Source: Variovorax sp. PAMC 28711 (GTDB lineage: Bacteria; Pseudomonadota; Gammaproteobacteria; Burkholderiales; Burkholderiaceae_C). Taken from it: DNA of 64,000 bases. The notes below the pieces were generated by a model. The model was not told the origin of the DNA, ran no database searches, and was given only the letters and a program-made list of their open reading frames with translations. Below, one piece after another: positions 26,016-36,447 of the stretch. The position numbers were made by a program, and so were the translations under genes. Positions within the stretch are counted from its first letter, which is position 1; the number at the start of each line of letters is the position of its first letter. The stretch is taken from contig NZ_CP014517.1 of NCBI RefSeq assembly GCF_001577265.1, forward strand, positions 4,252,153 through 4,316,152, read 5' to 3'.

Positions 26016-27227
26016 TCAGTCGCCTGCGAGCGCAGTCGCGGCGATGTTCTGGCGCGCCGACGGCGCCATCATGTGGGTCGCTTCGACCCAACGACGCACG
26101 CGCTCCGCGTCACCGATGCGGCTGAGCTTGCCGGCCGAATCCAGGAACACCATGATCAGCTTGCGGCCGGCAATGCGGGTCTGCATCACCAGGCACTGAC
26201 CTGCTTCGTTGATGAAGCCGGTCTTTTGCACGCCGATGTCCCAGTCCGGATTCTTCACGAGGCGGTTGGTGGTGTTGAACTGCAGCGTGCGGTTGCCGAC
26301 TTCGACCTGGTAGTTGGGCGAAGTCGAGAGTTCACGCACGGTGGCATCGGCCGAAGCGGCGTTCACCAACAAAGCCAGATCCTGCGCGCTCGACTGGTTG
26401 TTGCTGGAGAGGCCGGTGGGCTCCACGTAGCGGGTGTCCTTCATGCCGAGCAACTTGGCCTTGGCGTTCATCACGCTCACGAAAGTGGCCAGACCACCCG
26501 GGTACGTGCGGCCGAGGGCGTGCGCCGCGCGGTTCTCGCTGGACATGAGCGCCAGGTGCAGCAGCTCGCCACGGGATAGCGTCGAGCCGACCATCAGGCG
26601 CGAGCGGCTGTGCTTTTCGGTATCGACGTCATCCTGAGTAATCGTGATGAGTTCTTCTGTTGGCAAACGCGCTTCGCTGACGATCAGGCCGGTCATCAGC
26701 TTGGTGAGCGATGCGATCGGCAGCACGGCGTGGTCGTTCTTGCTGAACAGCACTTCGCGCGTGTCCTGGTCGATCACCAGCACGGCGCTCGACTTCAGGT
26801 CGAGGGCGTCTTCAGTGTGATTCAGGCCGGCCAACTGGCCGTAAGACAGCACGGGCGGCGTTTCGACGCGAACGATAGAGCGACGCTGCACGGCGACAAC
26901 CGTCTTGCCGTTCTTTTGCCGGACCGTGGCGACGACGTTGCGGCCACCGCGCACCGTGCGGTCGGCCTTGTCGTTGGCGCGTGCAACCTTCTCCGCCTTG
27001 GCGCCGCGCTTGCCGGCCGCCGCTGCGCGCGGCGCCTGTGCCACGCTCTTCGCGCTCTTGCCGCGCGACTCGCTCACAGCCTGGCTCTTCTTGGCAGCCG
27101 GCGCCGCCTTTTTGGCGGCGTGGGCGCCGGGCAGCAAAAACGCCGTGGCGCAGAGCGCGACGGCGATCAATTTGAAGGCGGGCAGAAACCGCTGGCTGGA
27201 AACTCGGTGAAGACGGGCTTCAGGCAT
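26016..27227 (-). CDS. D-alanyl-D-alanine endopeptidase, PBP7-like
   Basis: 403 residues. A signal peptide ends at AHA near residue 37, followed by a long Lys/Ala-rich linker (38-115) unusual in its basicity. The S11 peptidase domain has SxxK at 173-176 (ASLTK), the SxN motif in MSSENRAAHAL, and KTG in VQKTGFINEAG. It cleaves peptidoglycan cross-links or trims peptides in the periplasm. The ATG at 27227 is chosen because it immediately precedes the signal sequence; the frame continues 63 bases upstream. The basic linker may help it bind the wall. Confidence 0.9.
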   Translation of the reverse strand: MPEARLHRVSSQRFLPAFKLIAVALCATAFLLPGAHAAKKAAPAAKKSQAVSESRGKSAKSVAQAPRAAAAGKRGAKAEKVARANDKADRTVRGGRNVVATVRQKNGKTVVAVQRRSIVRVETPPVLSYGQLAGLNHTEDALDLKSSAVLVIDQDTREVLFSKNDHAVLPIASLTKLMTGLIVSEARLPTEELITITQDDVDTEKHSRSRLMVGSTLSRGELLHLALMSSENRAAHALGRTYPGGLATFVSVMNAKAKLLGMKDTRYVEPTGLSSNNQSSAQDLALLVNAASADATVRELSTSPNYQVEVGNRTLQFNTTNRLVKNPDWDIGVQKTGFINEAGQCLVMQTRIAGRKLIMVFLDSAGKLSRIGDAERVRRWVEATHMMAPSARQNIAATALAGD

Positions 27228-27344
27228 TAAAAACTCTCCAGCGGTGTCAATGAAGGACCGCAGTGTATCGAAATCAAAAAAGACACGCAATATCAGTTAC
27301 TTGCGCATCCTTGTTCAATCGAACTCAAAGGAACGCCCGAAAAC

Positions 27345-28883
27345 CTAACCTTGTGCTGCCACTCTCTCAGCTTGGCTCTGTAACTTGTTGAGCGCACTCA
27401 AATAAGCTTTGGCGGAAGCCACCACGATATCGGGGTCCGCGCCCACGCCATTCACGATGCGACCGGCATTCTGGAGCCGTACTGTCACTTCACCCTGACT
27501 TTCGGTCGATCCGCTGATCGCATTCACTGAATAAAGCACCATTTCCGCCCCGCTTTTCACATGCGCCTCGATCGCCTTGAGCGACGCATCGACCGGCCCG
27601 TTGCCGTCGGATTCACCGGTGACCTCCTGGCCATGCACGGTGAAAACCACTTTAGACTGCGGCCGCTCACCGGTTTCGCTGTGCTGCGCCAGGGAAACAA
27701 AGCCAAACTGTTCGTTAACGTGGGACACCTCTTCCGCGCTGACCAGCGCGAGGATGTCTTCGTCAAAAATCTCGCTTTTGCGGTCGGCGAGCTCCTTGAA
27801 ACGCGAGAAGGCCGCGTTGATGTCGGCTTCGCTGACCATTGCCACGCCGAGCTCGATCAGACGCTGCTTGAACGCGTTGCGTCCGCTCAACTTACCGAGC
27901 ACGATCTTGTTGGCCGCCCAGCCCACGTCCTCGGCACGCATGATTTCATAGGTGTCGCGCGCCTTGAGCACGCCGTCCTGGTGGATGCCCGAGGCATGCG
28001 CAAAGGCATTGGCGCCGACCACGGCCTTGTTCGGCTGCACCACGAAACCCGTCGTCTGGCTCACCATGCGGCTCGCCGCGACGATGTACTGCGGATCGAT
28101 GTTCATCTCGAGCCCGAAATAGTCCTTGCGGGTACGGACGGCCATCACCACTTCCTCGAGCGAGCAGTTGCCTGCACGCTCGCCCAGGCCGTTGATGGTG
28201 CATTCGACCTGGCGCGCGCCGCCGATCTTCACGCCCGCCAGCGAATTCGCCACCGCCATGCCGAGGTCGTTGTGGCAATGCACCGACCAGATCGCCTTGT
28301 CGCTGTTGGGAACGCGCTCGCGCAGGGTCTTGATGAAGGTGCCGTACAGCTCCGGAATCGCGTAGCCCACGGTATCGGGCACGTTGATGGTGGTGGCGCC
28401 CTCGTCGATCACGGCTTCGATCACGCGGCACAGGAAATCCATGTCGCTGCGATAGCCGTCTTCGGGGCTGAATTCGACATCGCCGACCTGGTTGCGCGCG
28501 AAGCGCACCGCCAGCTTGGCCTGCTCGAACACCTGGTCGGGCGACATGCGCAGCTTCTTCTCCATGTGCAGGGGCGACGTCGCGATGAAGGTGTGGATGC
28601 GGCCACGCGCCGCCCCCTTCAGGGCCTCGGCCGCACGGGCGATGTCGCGGTCGTTGGCGCGCGAGAGACCGCACACCGTCGAATCCTTGATGGCATTCGC
28701 AATCGCCTTCACCGCCTCGAAGTCGCCGTTCGAGCTGGCCGGAAAGCCCGCTTCGATCACGTCGACCTTGAGCTTTTCCAGCAGCTTGGCGATGCGCATT
28801 TTTTCGTCGCGCGTCATCGATGCACCGGGCGATTGCTCGCCATCCCGCAAGGTGGTGTCGAAAATAATGAGTTTGTCGGTCAT
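27345..28883 (-). CDS. leuA: 2-isopropylmalate synthase, short form
   Basis: 512 residues. It condenses acetyl-CoA with 2-oxoisovalerate in the first step of leucine synthesis. The catalytic DRE-TIM domain has LRDGEQSPG, the [14 protein letters not shown] metal site and GLGERAGN; the C-terminal LeuA dimer domain (about 390-510) carries the leucine feedback site. It follows the long-form leuA by 42 bases in the same orientation, so both are probably read from the attenuated leu promoter. Confidence 0.94.
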   Translation of the reverse strand: MTDKLIIFDTTLRDGEQSPGASMTRDEKMRIAKLLEKLKVDVIEAGFPASSNGDFEAVKAIANAIKDSTVCGLSRANDRDIARAAEALKGAARGRIHTFIATSPLHMEKKLRMSPDQVFEQAKLAVRFARNQVGDVEFSPEDGYRSDMDFLCRVIEAVIDEGATTINVPDTVGYAIPELYGTFIKTLRERVPNSDKAIWSVHCHNDLGMAVANSLAGVKIGGARQVECTINGLGERAGNCSLEEVVMAVRTRKDYFGLEMNIDPQYIVAASRMVSQTTGFVVQPNKAVVGANAFAHASGIHQDGVLKARDTYEIMRAEDVGWAANKIVLGKLSGRNAFKQRLIELGVAMVSEADINAAFSRFKELADRKSEIFDEDILALVSAEEVSHVNEQFGFVSLAQHSETGERPQSKVVFTVHGQEVTGESDGNGPVDASLKAIEAHVKSGAEMVLYSVNAISGSTESQGEVTVRLQNAGRIVNGVGADPDIVVASAKAYLSALNKLQSQAERVAAQG

Positions 28884-28925
28884 CGTGGATCTCCTTGTTT
28901 TTTCGCGACCCTGCGCAGCAACGCG

Positions 28926-30629
28926 TCAGGCCGGCGTGATTGCGGATTGTGCGCTGAGCGCACCTTGCGCCCTGGCACGCTGCAACCCCGACACGATCGC
29001 TTTCAGGGAAGCCGAAATGATGTCAGCGTCGATGCCCACGCCAAAGAGGGTTTGCGATTCGTCGACGCGCATTTCGAGGTACGCCGCCGCTTTGGCGTCA
29101 GCGCCCGCACCGATCGCGTGCTGGTGGTAGTCGATCACGCGCACGGCGTGGCCCGTCGCGTCAGCGAGCGCGTGGATGAACGCGTCGATCGGGCCATTGC
29201 CGCGTCCTTCGATCGATCGAATCTCGTCTTCCCAGGGCAGGTCGCCGCGCAGCACCACCGACGCGTTGGCGCCCTCACCCTGCGCTTCGAGCACCCGACG
29301 CTGCAATGCGTGCACCGTTTTCAGACCGTATTCGCGTTCGAACAAGGCGTAGAGGTCGGCCGCAGTGAGTTCCTTGCCCGCCACGTCCATCACCCGCTGC
29401 ACCGACTGCATGAATTCCATCTGCAGGCGGCGCGGCATTTCGATGCCGTATTCGCTTTCGAGCAGGTAGGCCATGCCGCCCTTGCCCGATTGGCTGTTCA
29501 CGCGGATCACCGCTTCGTAGCTGCGGCCTACGTCCTTCGGATCGATCGGGAGGTACGGCATGTCCCAGATGTCGCCCGCCTTGCGCGCCGAAAACGCCTT
29601 CTTGATCGCATCCTGATGCGACCCGGAGAACGAGGTGTAGACGAGGTCGCCCACGTAGGGATGGCGCGGATGCACCGCGATCTGGTTGCAATGCTCCACC
29701 GTCACGCGGATCTCGTCGATGTTGGAAAAGTCGAGCTCCGGCGACACACCCTGCGTGTAGAGGTTGAGCGCCACGTTGACCAGGTCGAGGTTGCCGGTGC
29801 GTTCGCCATTGCCGAAGAGACAGCCTTCGATGCGGTCTGCGCCGGCCATCAATGCAAATTCGCCGGCAGCGGTTCCGGTGCCACGGTCGTTGTGCGGGTG
29901 CACCGACAAAACGATCGCATCGCGACGCTCGAGGTGACGGTGCATCCACTCGATCATGTCGGCAAAGATGTTCGGCGTGGAGTGCTCGACCGTCGATGGC
30001 AGGTTCACGATGCACTTGCGCTCGGGCGTCGGCGCCCAGATCGCCGTCACTGCATCGACCACGCGTTTGGAGAACGCGAGATCGGTGCCCGAGAACATTT
30101 CCGGCGAGTACTGGAAAGTCCATCGGGTGTCGGGCTGCTGCGCTGCGCACTGGATGAACATGCGCGCATGCGTGGTCGCGAGTTCGACGATCTGGTTTTC
30201 GTCCATGCCCAGTACCACCTTGCGCATGATCGGCGCCACGGCGTTGTAGAGATGAACGATCGCGCGCGGCGCACCCTCCAGCGACTCGAATGTGCGGGTG
30301 ATGAGATGGTCGCGTGCCTGCGTGAGCACCTGGATCGTCACGTCGTCCGGGATACGGTCTTCATCGATGAGCCGCCGCACGAAGTCGAACTCCACTTGCG
30401 AGGCCGACGGAAAACCGATTTCGATTTCCTTGAAGCCGATCGCCACCAGGGTTTCGAACATGCGCATCTTGCGTGCGATGTCCATCGGCTCGACAAGCGC
30501 CTGGTTGCCGTCGCGCAGATCGGTCGACAGCCAGATCGGGGCCTTGGTCAGCACGGCGTCGGGCCAGGTGCGGTCCTTGAGGCCGATCGGTGCGGATGCG
30601 CGGTACTTGGCTTGCGGTTGCTTCAACAT
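28926..30629 (-). CDS. leuA: 2-isopropylmalate synthase, long form (LeuA2)
   Basis: 567 residues, typical of the long LeuA class related to yeast and actinobacterial enzymes. Motifs: LSTDLRDGNQAL, VHPHNDRGTG for the metal site, LFGNGERTGN and a C-terminal regulatory domain (about 430-550). It catalyses the same reaction as the neighbouring short form. The start lies 28 bases beyond the attenuator hairpin, so it is the first structural gene under leucine attenuation. Confidence 0.94.
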   Translation of the reverse strand: MLKQPQAKYRASAPIGLKDRTWPDAVLTKAPIWLSTDLRDGNQALVEPMDIARKMRMFETLVAIGFKEIEIGFPSASQVEFDFVRRLIDEDRIPDDVTIQVLTQARDHLITRTFESLEGAPRAIVHLYNAVAPIMRKVVLGMDENQIVELATTHARMFIQCAAQQPDTRWTFQYSPEMFSGTDLAFSKRVVDAVTAIWAPTPERKCIVNLPSTVEHSTPNIFADMIEWMHRHLERRDAIVLSVHPHNDRGTGTAAGEFALMAGADRIEGCLFGNGERTGNLDLVNVALNLYTQGVSPELDFSNIDEIRVTVEHCNQIAVHPRHPYVGDLVYTSFSGSHQDAIKKAFSARKAGDIWDMPYLPIDPKDVGRSYEAVIRVNSQSGKGGMAYLLESEYGIEMPRRLQMEFMQSVQRVMDVAGKELTAADLYALFEREYGLKTVHALQRRVLEAQGEGANASVVLRGDLPWEDEIRSIEGRGNGPIDAFIHALADATGHAVRVIDYHQHAIGAGADAKAAAYLEMRVDESQTLFGVGIDADIISASLKAIVSGLQRARAQGALSAQSAITPA

Positions 30630-30656
30630 GTCGATTTCTCTGTGGTGGTGTGATCA

Positions 30657-30703
30657 CCAGCAACCCCAAACAAAACGGCCCGTTGCTGGTGCGAACGGGC
30701 CGT
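30657..30703 (-). terminator. Attenuator: intrinsic terminator upstream of leuA with alternative hairpin
   Basis: Reading the minus strand, ACGGCCCGTT (30694-30703) pairs perfectly with AACGGGCCGT (30675-30684) around a 9-base loop, and TTTTGTTT follows. That is an intrinsic terminator ahead of a biosynthetic operon. A second stem, CCAGCAAC (30682-30689) with GTTGCTGG (30657-30664), would break the terminator. ACGGGC in the leader ORF could also pair with the terminator's first arm. These are the mutually exclusive structures expected of attenuation. Confidence 0.75.
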
Positions 30704-30724
30704 GGTGAGGGATACGCGCGTGCG

Positions 30725-30778
30725 CTACCGACTCCGCCCGTGGGGCAGGATTAGTAGGGCCAGCGAAATCTTCTTCAT
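30725..30778 (-). CDS. leuA leader peptide
   Basis: A 17-residue ORF, MKKISLALLILPHGRSR, with four leucine codons within six codons, two of them CTA, which is rare in this GC-rich genome. It ends 22 bases before the first arm of an intrinsic terminator. This is the design of leucine-responsive attenuation: ribosomes that stall on the Leu codons when charged tRNA-Leu is scarce would free the antiterminator. No clear ribosome site is present; the predicted transcript start is only a few bases upstream, so it may be translated as a nearly leaderless message. Confidence 0.72.
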   Translation of the reverse strand: MKKISLALLILPHGRSR

Positions 30779-30788
30779 GAGGGGTGCG

Positions 30789-30817
30789 AATGTAGCACAG
30801 GGCCTGTCACTTGTGCA
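30789..30817 (-). promoter_or_regulatory. Candidate promoter of the leu operon
   Basis: TGCACA (30812-30817) and TACATT (30789-30794) on the minus strand are 17 bases apart, each matching four of six consensus bases. The site overlaps the end of pssA and places the transcript start at about 30782, directly before the leader peptide ATG. Confidence 0.4.
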
Positions 30818-31631
30818 GGCCCCGTTCGTCGGGCTCGTCGGTGGACATGCTGATCATGCTCACCTGCTGGCCCTTGGCCTTGCGCCACGCATAGACGATG
30901 TAGCCGCTCAGCCCATACGCCACGAACACGCCGAAAAGCACTGTCGGCGGGTGGATGTTGATGACCGCAATGCCCAGCGCGATCAGCACGATCGTGGCGA
31001 ACGGCACGCTCTTCTTCATCTGGATGTCCTTGAAGCTGTAGAACGGCGCGTTCGTCACCATCGTGAGCCCGGCGTACAAGGTGAAGGCGAACGTGATCCA
31101 GGTGATGTTCGTCCACGAGAGATACAGCACTTCGCCGCCGCGCTTGCCCCATTCGGTCATGAGCCAGATAAAGCCCGCGACAAGCGCAGCAGCCGCCGGC
31201 GACGGCAGGCCCTGGAACCAGCGCTTGTCGACCACGCCCGTATTCACGTTGAAGCGCGCGAGTCGCAATGCCGCGCACGCGCAGTAGACGAATGCCGCGA
31301 TCCAGCCCCAACGACCCAGACCCTTGAGCGACCACTCGTAGGCGATGAGCGCCGGCGCCGCCCCGAAGGACACCATGTCCGACAGCGAATCCATCTGCTC
31401 GCCGAACGCGCTCTGCGTGTTGGTCATGCGCGCGACGCGGCCGTCGAGACTGTCGAGAACCATTGCGGCGAACACGCCCAGCGCAGCCATGTCAAAGCGC
31501 GCGTTCATGGCCATCACGATGGAATAGAAGCCCCCGAACAGCGCTGCCAGCGTGAACAGGTTCGGCAGGATGTAGATGCCCTTCCGTCGTTTGCGCGGTT
31601 GTACCTCGTCGGGGAGCGTGTCGTCATGCAT
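30807..31631 (-). CDS. pssA: CDP-diacylglycerol--serine O-phosphatidyltransferase
   Basis: 274 residues of the CDP-alcohol phosphatidyltransferase family. The signature D-G-x2-A-R-x8-G-x3-D-x3-D is visible (DGRVARMTNTQSAFGEQMDS, then LSD). Several membrane helices surround it. It makes phosphatidylserine, the precursor of phosphatidylethanolamine. It lies between the ilvC terminator and the leu leader in the same direction, an order often seen in Burkholderiales. Confidence 0.94.
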   Translation of the reverse strand: MHDDTLPDEVQPRKRRKGIYILPNLFTLAALFGGFYSIVMAMNARFDMAALGVFAAMVLDSLDGRVARMTNTQSAFGEQMDSLSDMVSFGAAPALIAYEWSLKGLGRWGWIAAFVYCACAALRLARFNVNTGVVDKRWFQGLPSPAAAALVAGFIWLMTEWGKRGGEVLYLSWTNITWITFAFTLYAGLTMVTNAPFYSFKDIQMKKSVPFATIVLIALGIAVINIHPPTVLFGVFVAYGLSGYIVYAWRKAKGQQVSMISMSTDEPDERGLHK

Positions 31632-31663
31632 GAAGTGAGCCTTTGGAGGAGCGCAGTGTAGTC

Positions 31664-31694
31664 AATGAAAAAGGGCCACCGCGAACGGTGGCCC
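31664..31694 (-). terminator. Intrinsic terminator after ilvC
   Basis: The minus strand forms GGGCCACCG / CGGTGGCCC (31686-31694 with 31673-31681) around a 4-base loop, followed by TTTTTCATT. It ends the ilvI-ilvN-ilvC transcript and separates it from pssA. Confidence 0.85.
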
Positions 31695-31718
31695 CTTGGC
31701 GTCCCGGGGGACGACCGG

Positions 31719-32786
<1,068 letters not shown>

Positions 32787-33278
32787 TCAGACGCGCAGGA
32801 TGCGCTCGCCGCGGCCGATGCCACTGGCGCCGGTGCGCACGGTTTCGAGGATCGCGCTGCGCTCGATGGCCTCAAGGAACGCGTCGTTCTTGACGTGGTC
32901 GCCGGTGAGCTCGATGGTGTAGCTCTTGTCGGTCACGTCGATGATGCGACCGCGAAAGATCTCGGCCATGCGCATCATTTCTTCGCGCTCCTTGCCGACC
33001 GCGCGCACCTTGACCATCATGAGTTCGCGCTCGGTGTACGAGCCCTCGGTCAGGTCGACGACCTTGACCACTTCGATCAGGCGGTTCAGGTGCTTGGTGA
33101 TCTGTTCGATCACCTCGTCGGAACCTGCGGTGACGATCGTCATGCGCGACAGGCTCGCATCTTCGGTCGGTGCGACGGTCAGCGATTCGATGTTATAGCC
33201 GCGGGCCGAGAACAGGCCCACCACGCGGGACAGTGCGCCAGGCTCGTTTTCGAGCAGCACGGCAATGATGTGTTTCAT
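32787..33278 (-). CDS. ilvN: Acetolactate synthase small (regulatory) subunit
   Basis: 163 residues. An N-terminal ACT domain (IIAVLLENEPGALSRVVGLF, GYNIESLTVAPTED) binds valine, and the C-terminal ALS small-subunit domain (ELTGDHVKNDAFLEAI) contacts the catalytic subunit. It lies 105 bases downstream of ilvI and upstream of ilvC. The gap has a modest GC-rich dyad but no clear terminator. Confidence 0.96.
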   Translation of the reverse strand: MKHIIAVLLENEPGALSRVVGLFSARGYNIESLTVAPTEDASLSRMTIVTAGSDEVIEQITKHLNRLIEVVKVVDLTEGSYTERELMMVKVRAVGKEREEMMRMAEIFRGRIIDVTDKSYTIELTGDHVKNDAFLEAIERSAILETVRTGASGIGRGERILRV

Positions 33279-33383
33279 AAGCGAAGAACTCCTCTTTTCG
33301 CCGCCCTCCCCTGCGCACGGTAATGCGCGGGCTCGGCGGGCAATAGATTCGTCTTGAAAAAGTTGAGAAAAACGTCGCGCCGA

Positions 33384-35168
33384 TCAGAGATCGGCGGGAC
33401 CCAGCAGCATCTCGGTGATGCCAGCACCCGCCTTGACCATCGGGAACACGTTCTCGGTCGGGTCGGTTCGGAAGTCCATGAACACGGTGCGATCTTTCAG
33501 CTTGCGCGCCTCACGCAGCGCGGGCTCCACGTCTTGCGGACGTTCGATCAGCATGCCCACATGGCCATAGGCCTCGGCCAGCTTGACGAAATTCGGCAGC
33601 GCATCCATGTAGCTGTGGCTGTAGCGGCCGGAATACTCGATCTCCTGCCACTGCCGAACCATGCCGAGGTAACGGTTGTTGAGCGAGCAGATTTTGATCG
33701 GTGTGTTGTATTGCAGGCAGGTGGACAACTCCTGGATGCACATCTGCACCGAGCCCTCGCCCGTGATGGCGAACACCTCGGCCTGCGGCTTGGCCAGCTT
33801 GATCCCCATTGCATACGGAATGCCCACGCCCATGGTGCCGAGCCCACCGGAATTGATCCAGCGGCGCGGCTCGTCGAAGCGGTAGTACTGCGCCGCCCAC
33901 ATCTGGTGTTGGCCGACATCGGACGTGATGTATGTGTCGGCGTCCCGGGTCATGTTCCAGAGCGTCTCCACCACGAACTGCGGCTTGATCACATCGCCGT
34001 TGCCACGGTCGTACTTGAGGCAATCCTTGCTGCGCCACGCTTCGATCGTGGTCCACCAGCTGGACAGCGCACCAGCATCGGGCTGCGTGGTGCTTTCCTT
34101 GATCATGGAGATCAATTCGGTCAGCACATCCTTCACATCGCCGACGATCGGGATGTCGACTTTCACGCGCTTGGAGATGCTCGACGGATCGATGTCGACG
34201 TGAATGATCTTTCGTTCGTTCTGAGCAAAGTGCTTCGGATTGCCGATCACTCGGTCATCAAAGCGCGCGCCCAGGGCCAGCAACACATCGCAGTTTTGCA
34301 TCGTGTTGTTGGCTTCGACCGTGCCGTGCATCCCCAGCATGCCGAGAAACTTGCGATCACTTGCCGGATAGGCGCCCAGGCCCATCAGCGTGCTCGTGAC
34401 CGGGTAGCCGAGCATGTCGACCAGCGTGCGGAGTTCGTTGCACGCGTTGCCGAGCAACACGCCGCCGCCGGTGTAGATGTAGGGGCGCTTGGCGTTCAAC
34501 AGCAGTTGCAGCGCCTTACGAATCTGTCCGCCGTGGCCCCTGCGCACCGGGTTGTACGAGCGCATTTCCACCTTCTCCGGATAGCCTGCGTAGGTGGTTT
34601 TCTTAAACGACACGTCCTTCGGAATGTCGATCACCACCGGGCCCGGACGCCCGGTGCGGGCGATGTGGAAGGCCTTCTTGATCGTCATCGCCATGTCGCG
34701 CACATCCTTCACCAGGAAGTTGTGCTTGACGATGGGACGCGTGATGCCGACGGTGTCGCACTCCTGGAACGCGTCGGTACCGATCTGCGCGGTCGAGGTC
34801 TGGCCGCTGATAACGACCAGCGGGATCGAATCCATGTAGGCCGTCGCGATGCCGGTGACTGCATTGGTCAGGCCCGGGCCGGAGGTGACCAATGCCACGC
34901 CGACTTCGCCGGTTGCCCGTGCGAACCCGTCGGCTGCATGCACGGCCGCCTGTTCGTGACGCACCAGCACATGCTGGATGGTGTCTTGCTTGTAGAGCGC
35001 GTCGTAAATGTAGAGAACCGCCCCACCGGGATAGCCCCACAGATATTCGACACCTTCGGCCTGCAGTGCCTTGACCAGCACTTCAGCGCCCATGAGCTCT
35101 TGAGATTGATTGCCCATCCCGGAGGATGCGGCTGCTGCAGAAGCGAGTTCTGCTTTCGAGATTTCCAT
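33384..35168 (-). CDS. ilvI: Acetolactate synthase catalytic subunit
   Basis: 594 residues. This ThDP- and FAD-dependent enzyme starts valine, leucine and isoleucine synthesis. The three domains are clear: the pyrimidine-binding domain with the catalytic Glu (VLVRHEQAAVHAADG), the central FAD domain, and the ThDP domain with GEGSVQ ... SLNN. The usual GDG of the ThDP motif is GEG here. The chosen ATG (35168) follows AAAGG and gives about 25 residues ahead of the family start; MGAEVLV at residue 26 is an alternative. The 261 bases upstream, to 35429, hold a weak A/T-stem dyad (35183-35203) but no leucine/valine leader peptide that I can see. Confidence 0.96.
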   Translation of the reverse strand: MEISKAELASAAAASSGMGNQSQELMGAEVLVKALQAEGVEYLWGYPGGAVLYIYDALYKQDTIQHVLVRHEQAAVHAADGFARATGEVGVALVTSGPGLTNAVTGIATAYMDSIPLVVISGQTSTAQIGTDAFQECDTVGITRPIVKHNFLVKDVRDMAMTIKKAFHIARTGRPGPVVIDIPKDVSFKKTTYAGYPEKVEMRSYNPVRRGHGGQIRKALQLLLNAKRPYIYTGGGVLLGNACNELRTLVDMLGYPVTSTLMGLGAYPASDRKFLGMLGMHGTVEANNTMQNCDVLLALGARFDDRVIGNPKHFAQNERKIIHVDIDPSSISKRVKVDIPIVGDVKDVLTELISMIKESTTQPDAGALSSWWTTIEAWRSKDCLKYDRGNGDVIKPQFVVETLWNMTRDADTYITSDVGQHQMWAAQYYRFDEPRRWINSGGLGTMGVGIPYAMGIKLAKPQAEVFAITGEGSVQMCIQELSTCLQYNTPIKICSLNNRYLGMVRQWQEIEYSGRYSHSYMDALPNFVKLAEAYGHVGMLIERPQDVEPALREARKLKDRTVFMDFRTDPTENVFPMVKAGAGITEMLLGPADL

Positions 35169-35429
35169 GATGAACCTTTGGCGTTTTTTCGGGAACGAAA
35201 AACCTTGGGTGCTCCTTGCCAACCCTTGTGAGGCCGCGTCGGAACTTGAGGCCAAGGACATGAGCGGACTCGTAAACCGCCGGACCTGGACCCGTTTGCT
35301 TTTCGCCGTTTGACTTTTGACGGCAGCGCGAATTATGACATTGGCCGCGGAGGCATAATCCCCGGCGGCAAAAACACAAAGCAATCTCGAGACTGCATTC
35401 CCCACAGGCGCCTGTCGCGCCGGACCCGC

Positions 35430-35996
35430 TTGGCCACCGAAAAAGAACTCTCCGACTTCCTGAAAAGTGTCGAACGACGCGCCTTCAAACGCTCGATCTA
35501 TCACGTTCGTGACGAGGAAGCCGCGCTCGACATCGTGCAGGACAGCATGATGAAGCTGGCCGAGCATTACGGGGACAAGCCGCCGAACGAGTTGCCCATG
35601 CTCTTTCAACGAATCCTTTCGAACTGCACGCTCGACTGGTTTCGCCGGCAAAAGACACGGCGCGCACTTTTTTCCAACCTGAGCGACTTCGAAGCGCCCG
35701 ATGACGACGGCGAATTCGACCTGCTGGAGAACTTTGTTTCGCCGACGGACTCCAGGGAGACGGAGAGCGCCGAAGACACCACCCGGCGCGCACAGGTATT
35801 TCACCAGATTGAAGAAGAGATCGCGGCATTGCCGGGTCGTCAACGCGAGGCCTTTCTGATGCGTTACTGGGAAGAGATGGACGTCGCCGAAACCGCTGCA
35901 GCAATGGGCTGCTCCGAAGGCAGCGTCAAAACCCACTGTTCGCGCGCCGTCCATGCGTTGAGCAAGGCGCTCACGGCCAAGGGAATTTCGCTATGA
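35430..35996 (+). CDS. Sigma-70 family (ECF-type) RNA polymerase sigma factor
   Basis: About 188 residues. Region 2 is present (HVRDEEAALDIVQDSMMKL and LFQRILSNCTLDWFRRQ) and region 4 has the HTH (LPGRQREAFLMRYWEEMDVA, MGCSEGSVKTHCSRAVHAL). There is no ATG in the upstream frame. TTG at 35430 gives an ATEKELSDFL start that suits the domain; an earlier TTG at 35310 adds a poorly conserved stretch. It overlaps the next gene, a one-helix membrane protein, by four bases, which is the layout of a sigma/anti-sigma pair. Confidence 0.87.
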   Translation: MATEKELSDFLKSVERRAFKRSIYHVRDEEAALDIVQDSMMKLAEHYGDKPPNELPMLFQRILSNCTLDWFRRQKTRRALFSNLSDFEAPDDDGEFDLLENFVSPTDSRETESAEDTTRRAQVFHQIEEEIAALPGRQREAFLMRYWEEMDVAETAAAMGCSEGSVKTHCSRAVHALSKALTAKGISL

Positions 35997-36424
35997 ACAC
36001 TTCACTTCCAACCCCTTCCGCGGTCCTCGAAGACCGGTTCGCCCGTCGTCTCACGGCACGGCTCGAGCAGGGCAACGCCGAACTTTCCCACGACATCGGC
36101 GAGCGCCTGCGCGTGGCGCGTCAGCAAGCCGTCAGCCGCCGCAAGCTCGCGCCTCTGCTGCACGCCGCACCCGTTGTCGTCGCCGATGTCGGCGGCACCG
36201 CCACGCTCGGTGGCGGCTGGTGGACGCGCATTGGTTCGGTGGTGCCGCTGGTCGCCCTTGTGGCAGGTCTCATCACCATCAGCGTCATGCAGGATGACAA
36301 CCGCGCCAGTGAGTTGGCCGAAGTCGATTCGGCGCTGCTCACCGGCGACCTGCCGACGGCTGCCTACACCGATCCAGGTTTCGCGCAATTCCTGAAAAAC
36401 GACGACAAGGCGCCCACCCGCTGA
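35993..36424 (+). CDS. DUF3619 family membrane protein, possible anti-sigma factor
   Basis: 143 residues. An N-terminal cytoplasmic part (1-75, ending in RRKLAPLL) is followed by one membrane helix near 83-100 (IGSVVPLVALVAGLITISVM) and a short acidic periplasmic tail. It fits the DUF3619 family in my reading. Overlap with the sigma factor gene and the single-pass topology suggest an anti-sigma role, which is inferred only. Confidence 0.8.
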   Translation: MNTSLPTPSAVLEDRFARRLTARLEQGNAELSHDIGERLRVARQQAVSRRKLAPLLHAAPVVVADVGGTATLGGGWWTRIGSVVPLVALVAGLITISVMQDDNRASELAEVDSALLTGDLPTAAYTDPGFAQFLKNDDKAPTR

Positions 36425-36447
36425 CGCCAGACTGCCCACGTTCCTGC

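Noticed and set aside
27561..30653. A 1030-codon open frame on the plus strand opposite both leuA genes
   Set aside because: It mirrors the codon bias of the minus-strand genes (His, Arg and Gln rich, no domain) and the leuA products are unmistakable.
33279..33383. Possible attenuator between ilvI and ilvN
   Set aside because: A GC-rich dyad is present but no U-run follows, and ilvN is expected to be co-transcribed with ilvI.
35183..35203. TTTTTCG/CGAAAAA dyad before ilvI
   Set aside because: The stem is only 7 base pairs, mostly A-T, and lies within the leader near the ribosome site without a U-run or leader peptide, so I do not call it a terminator or attenuator.
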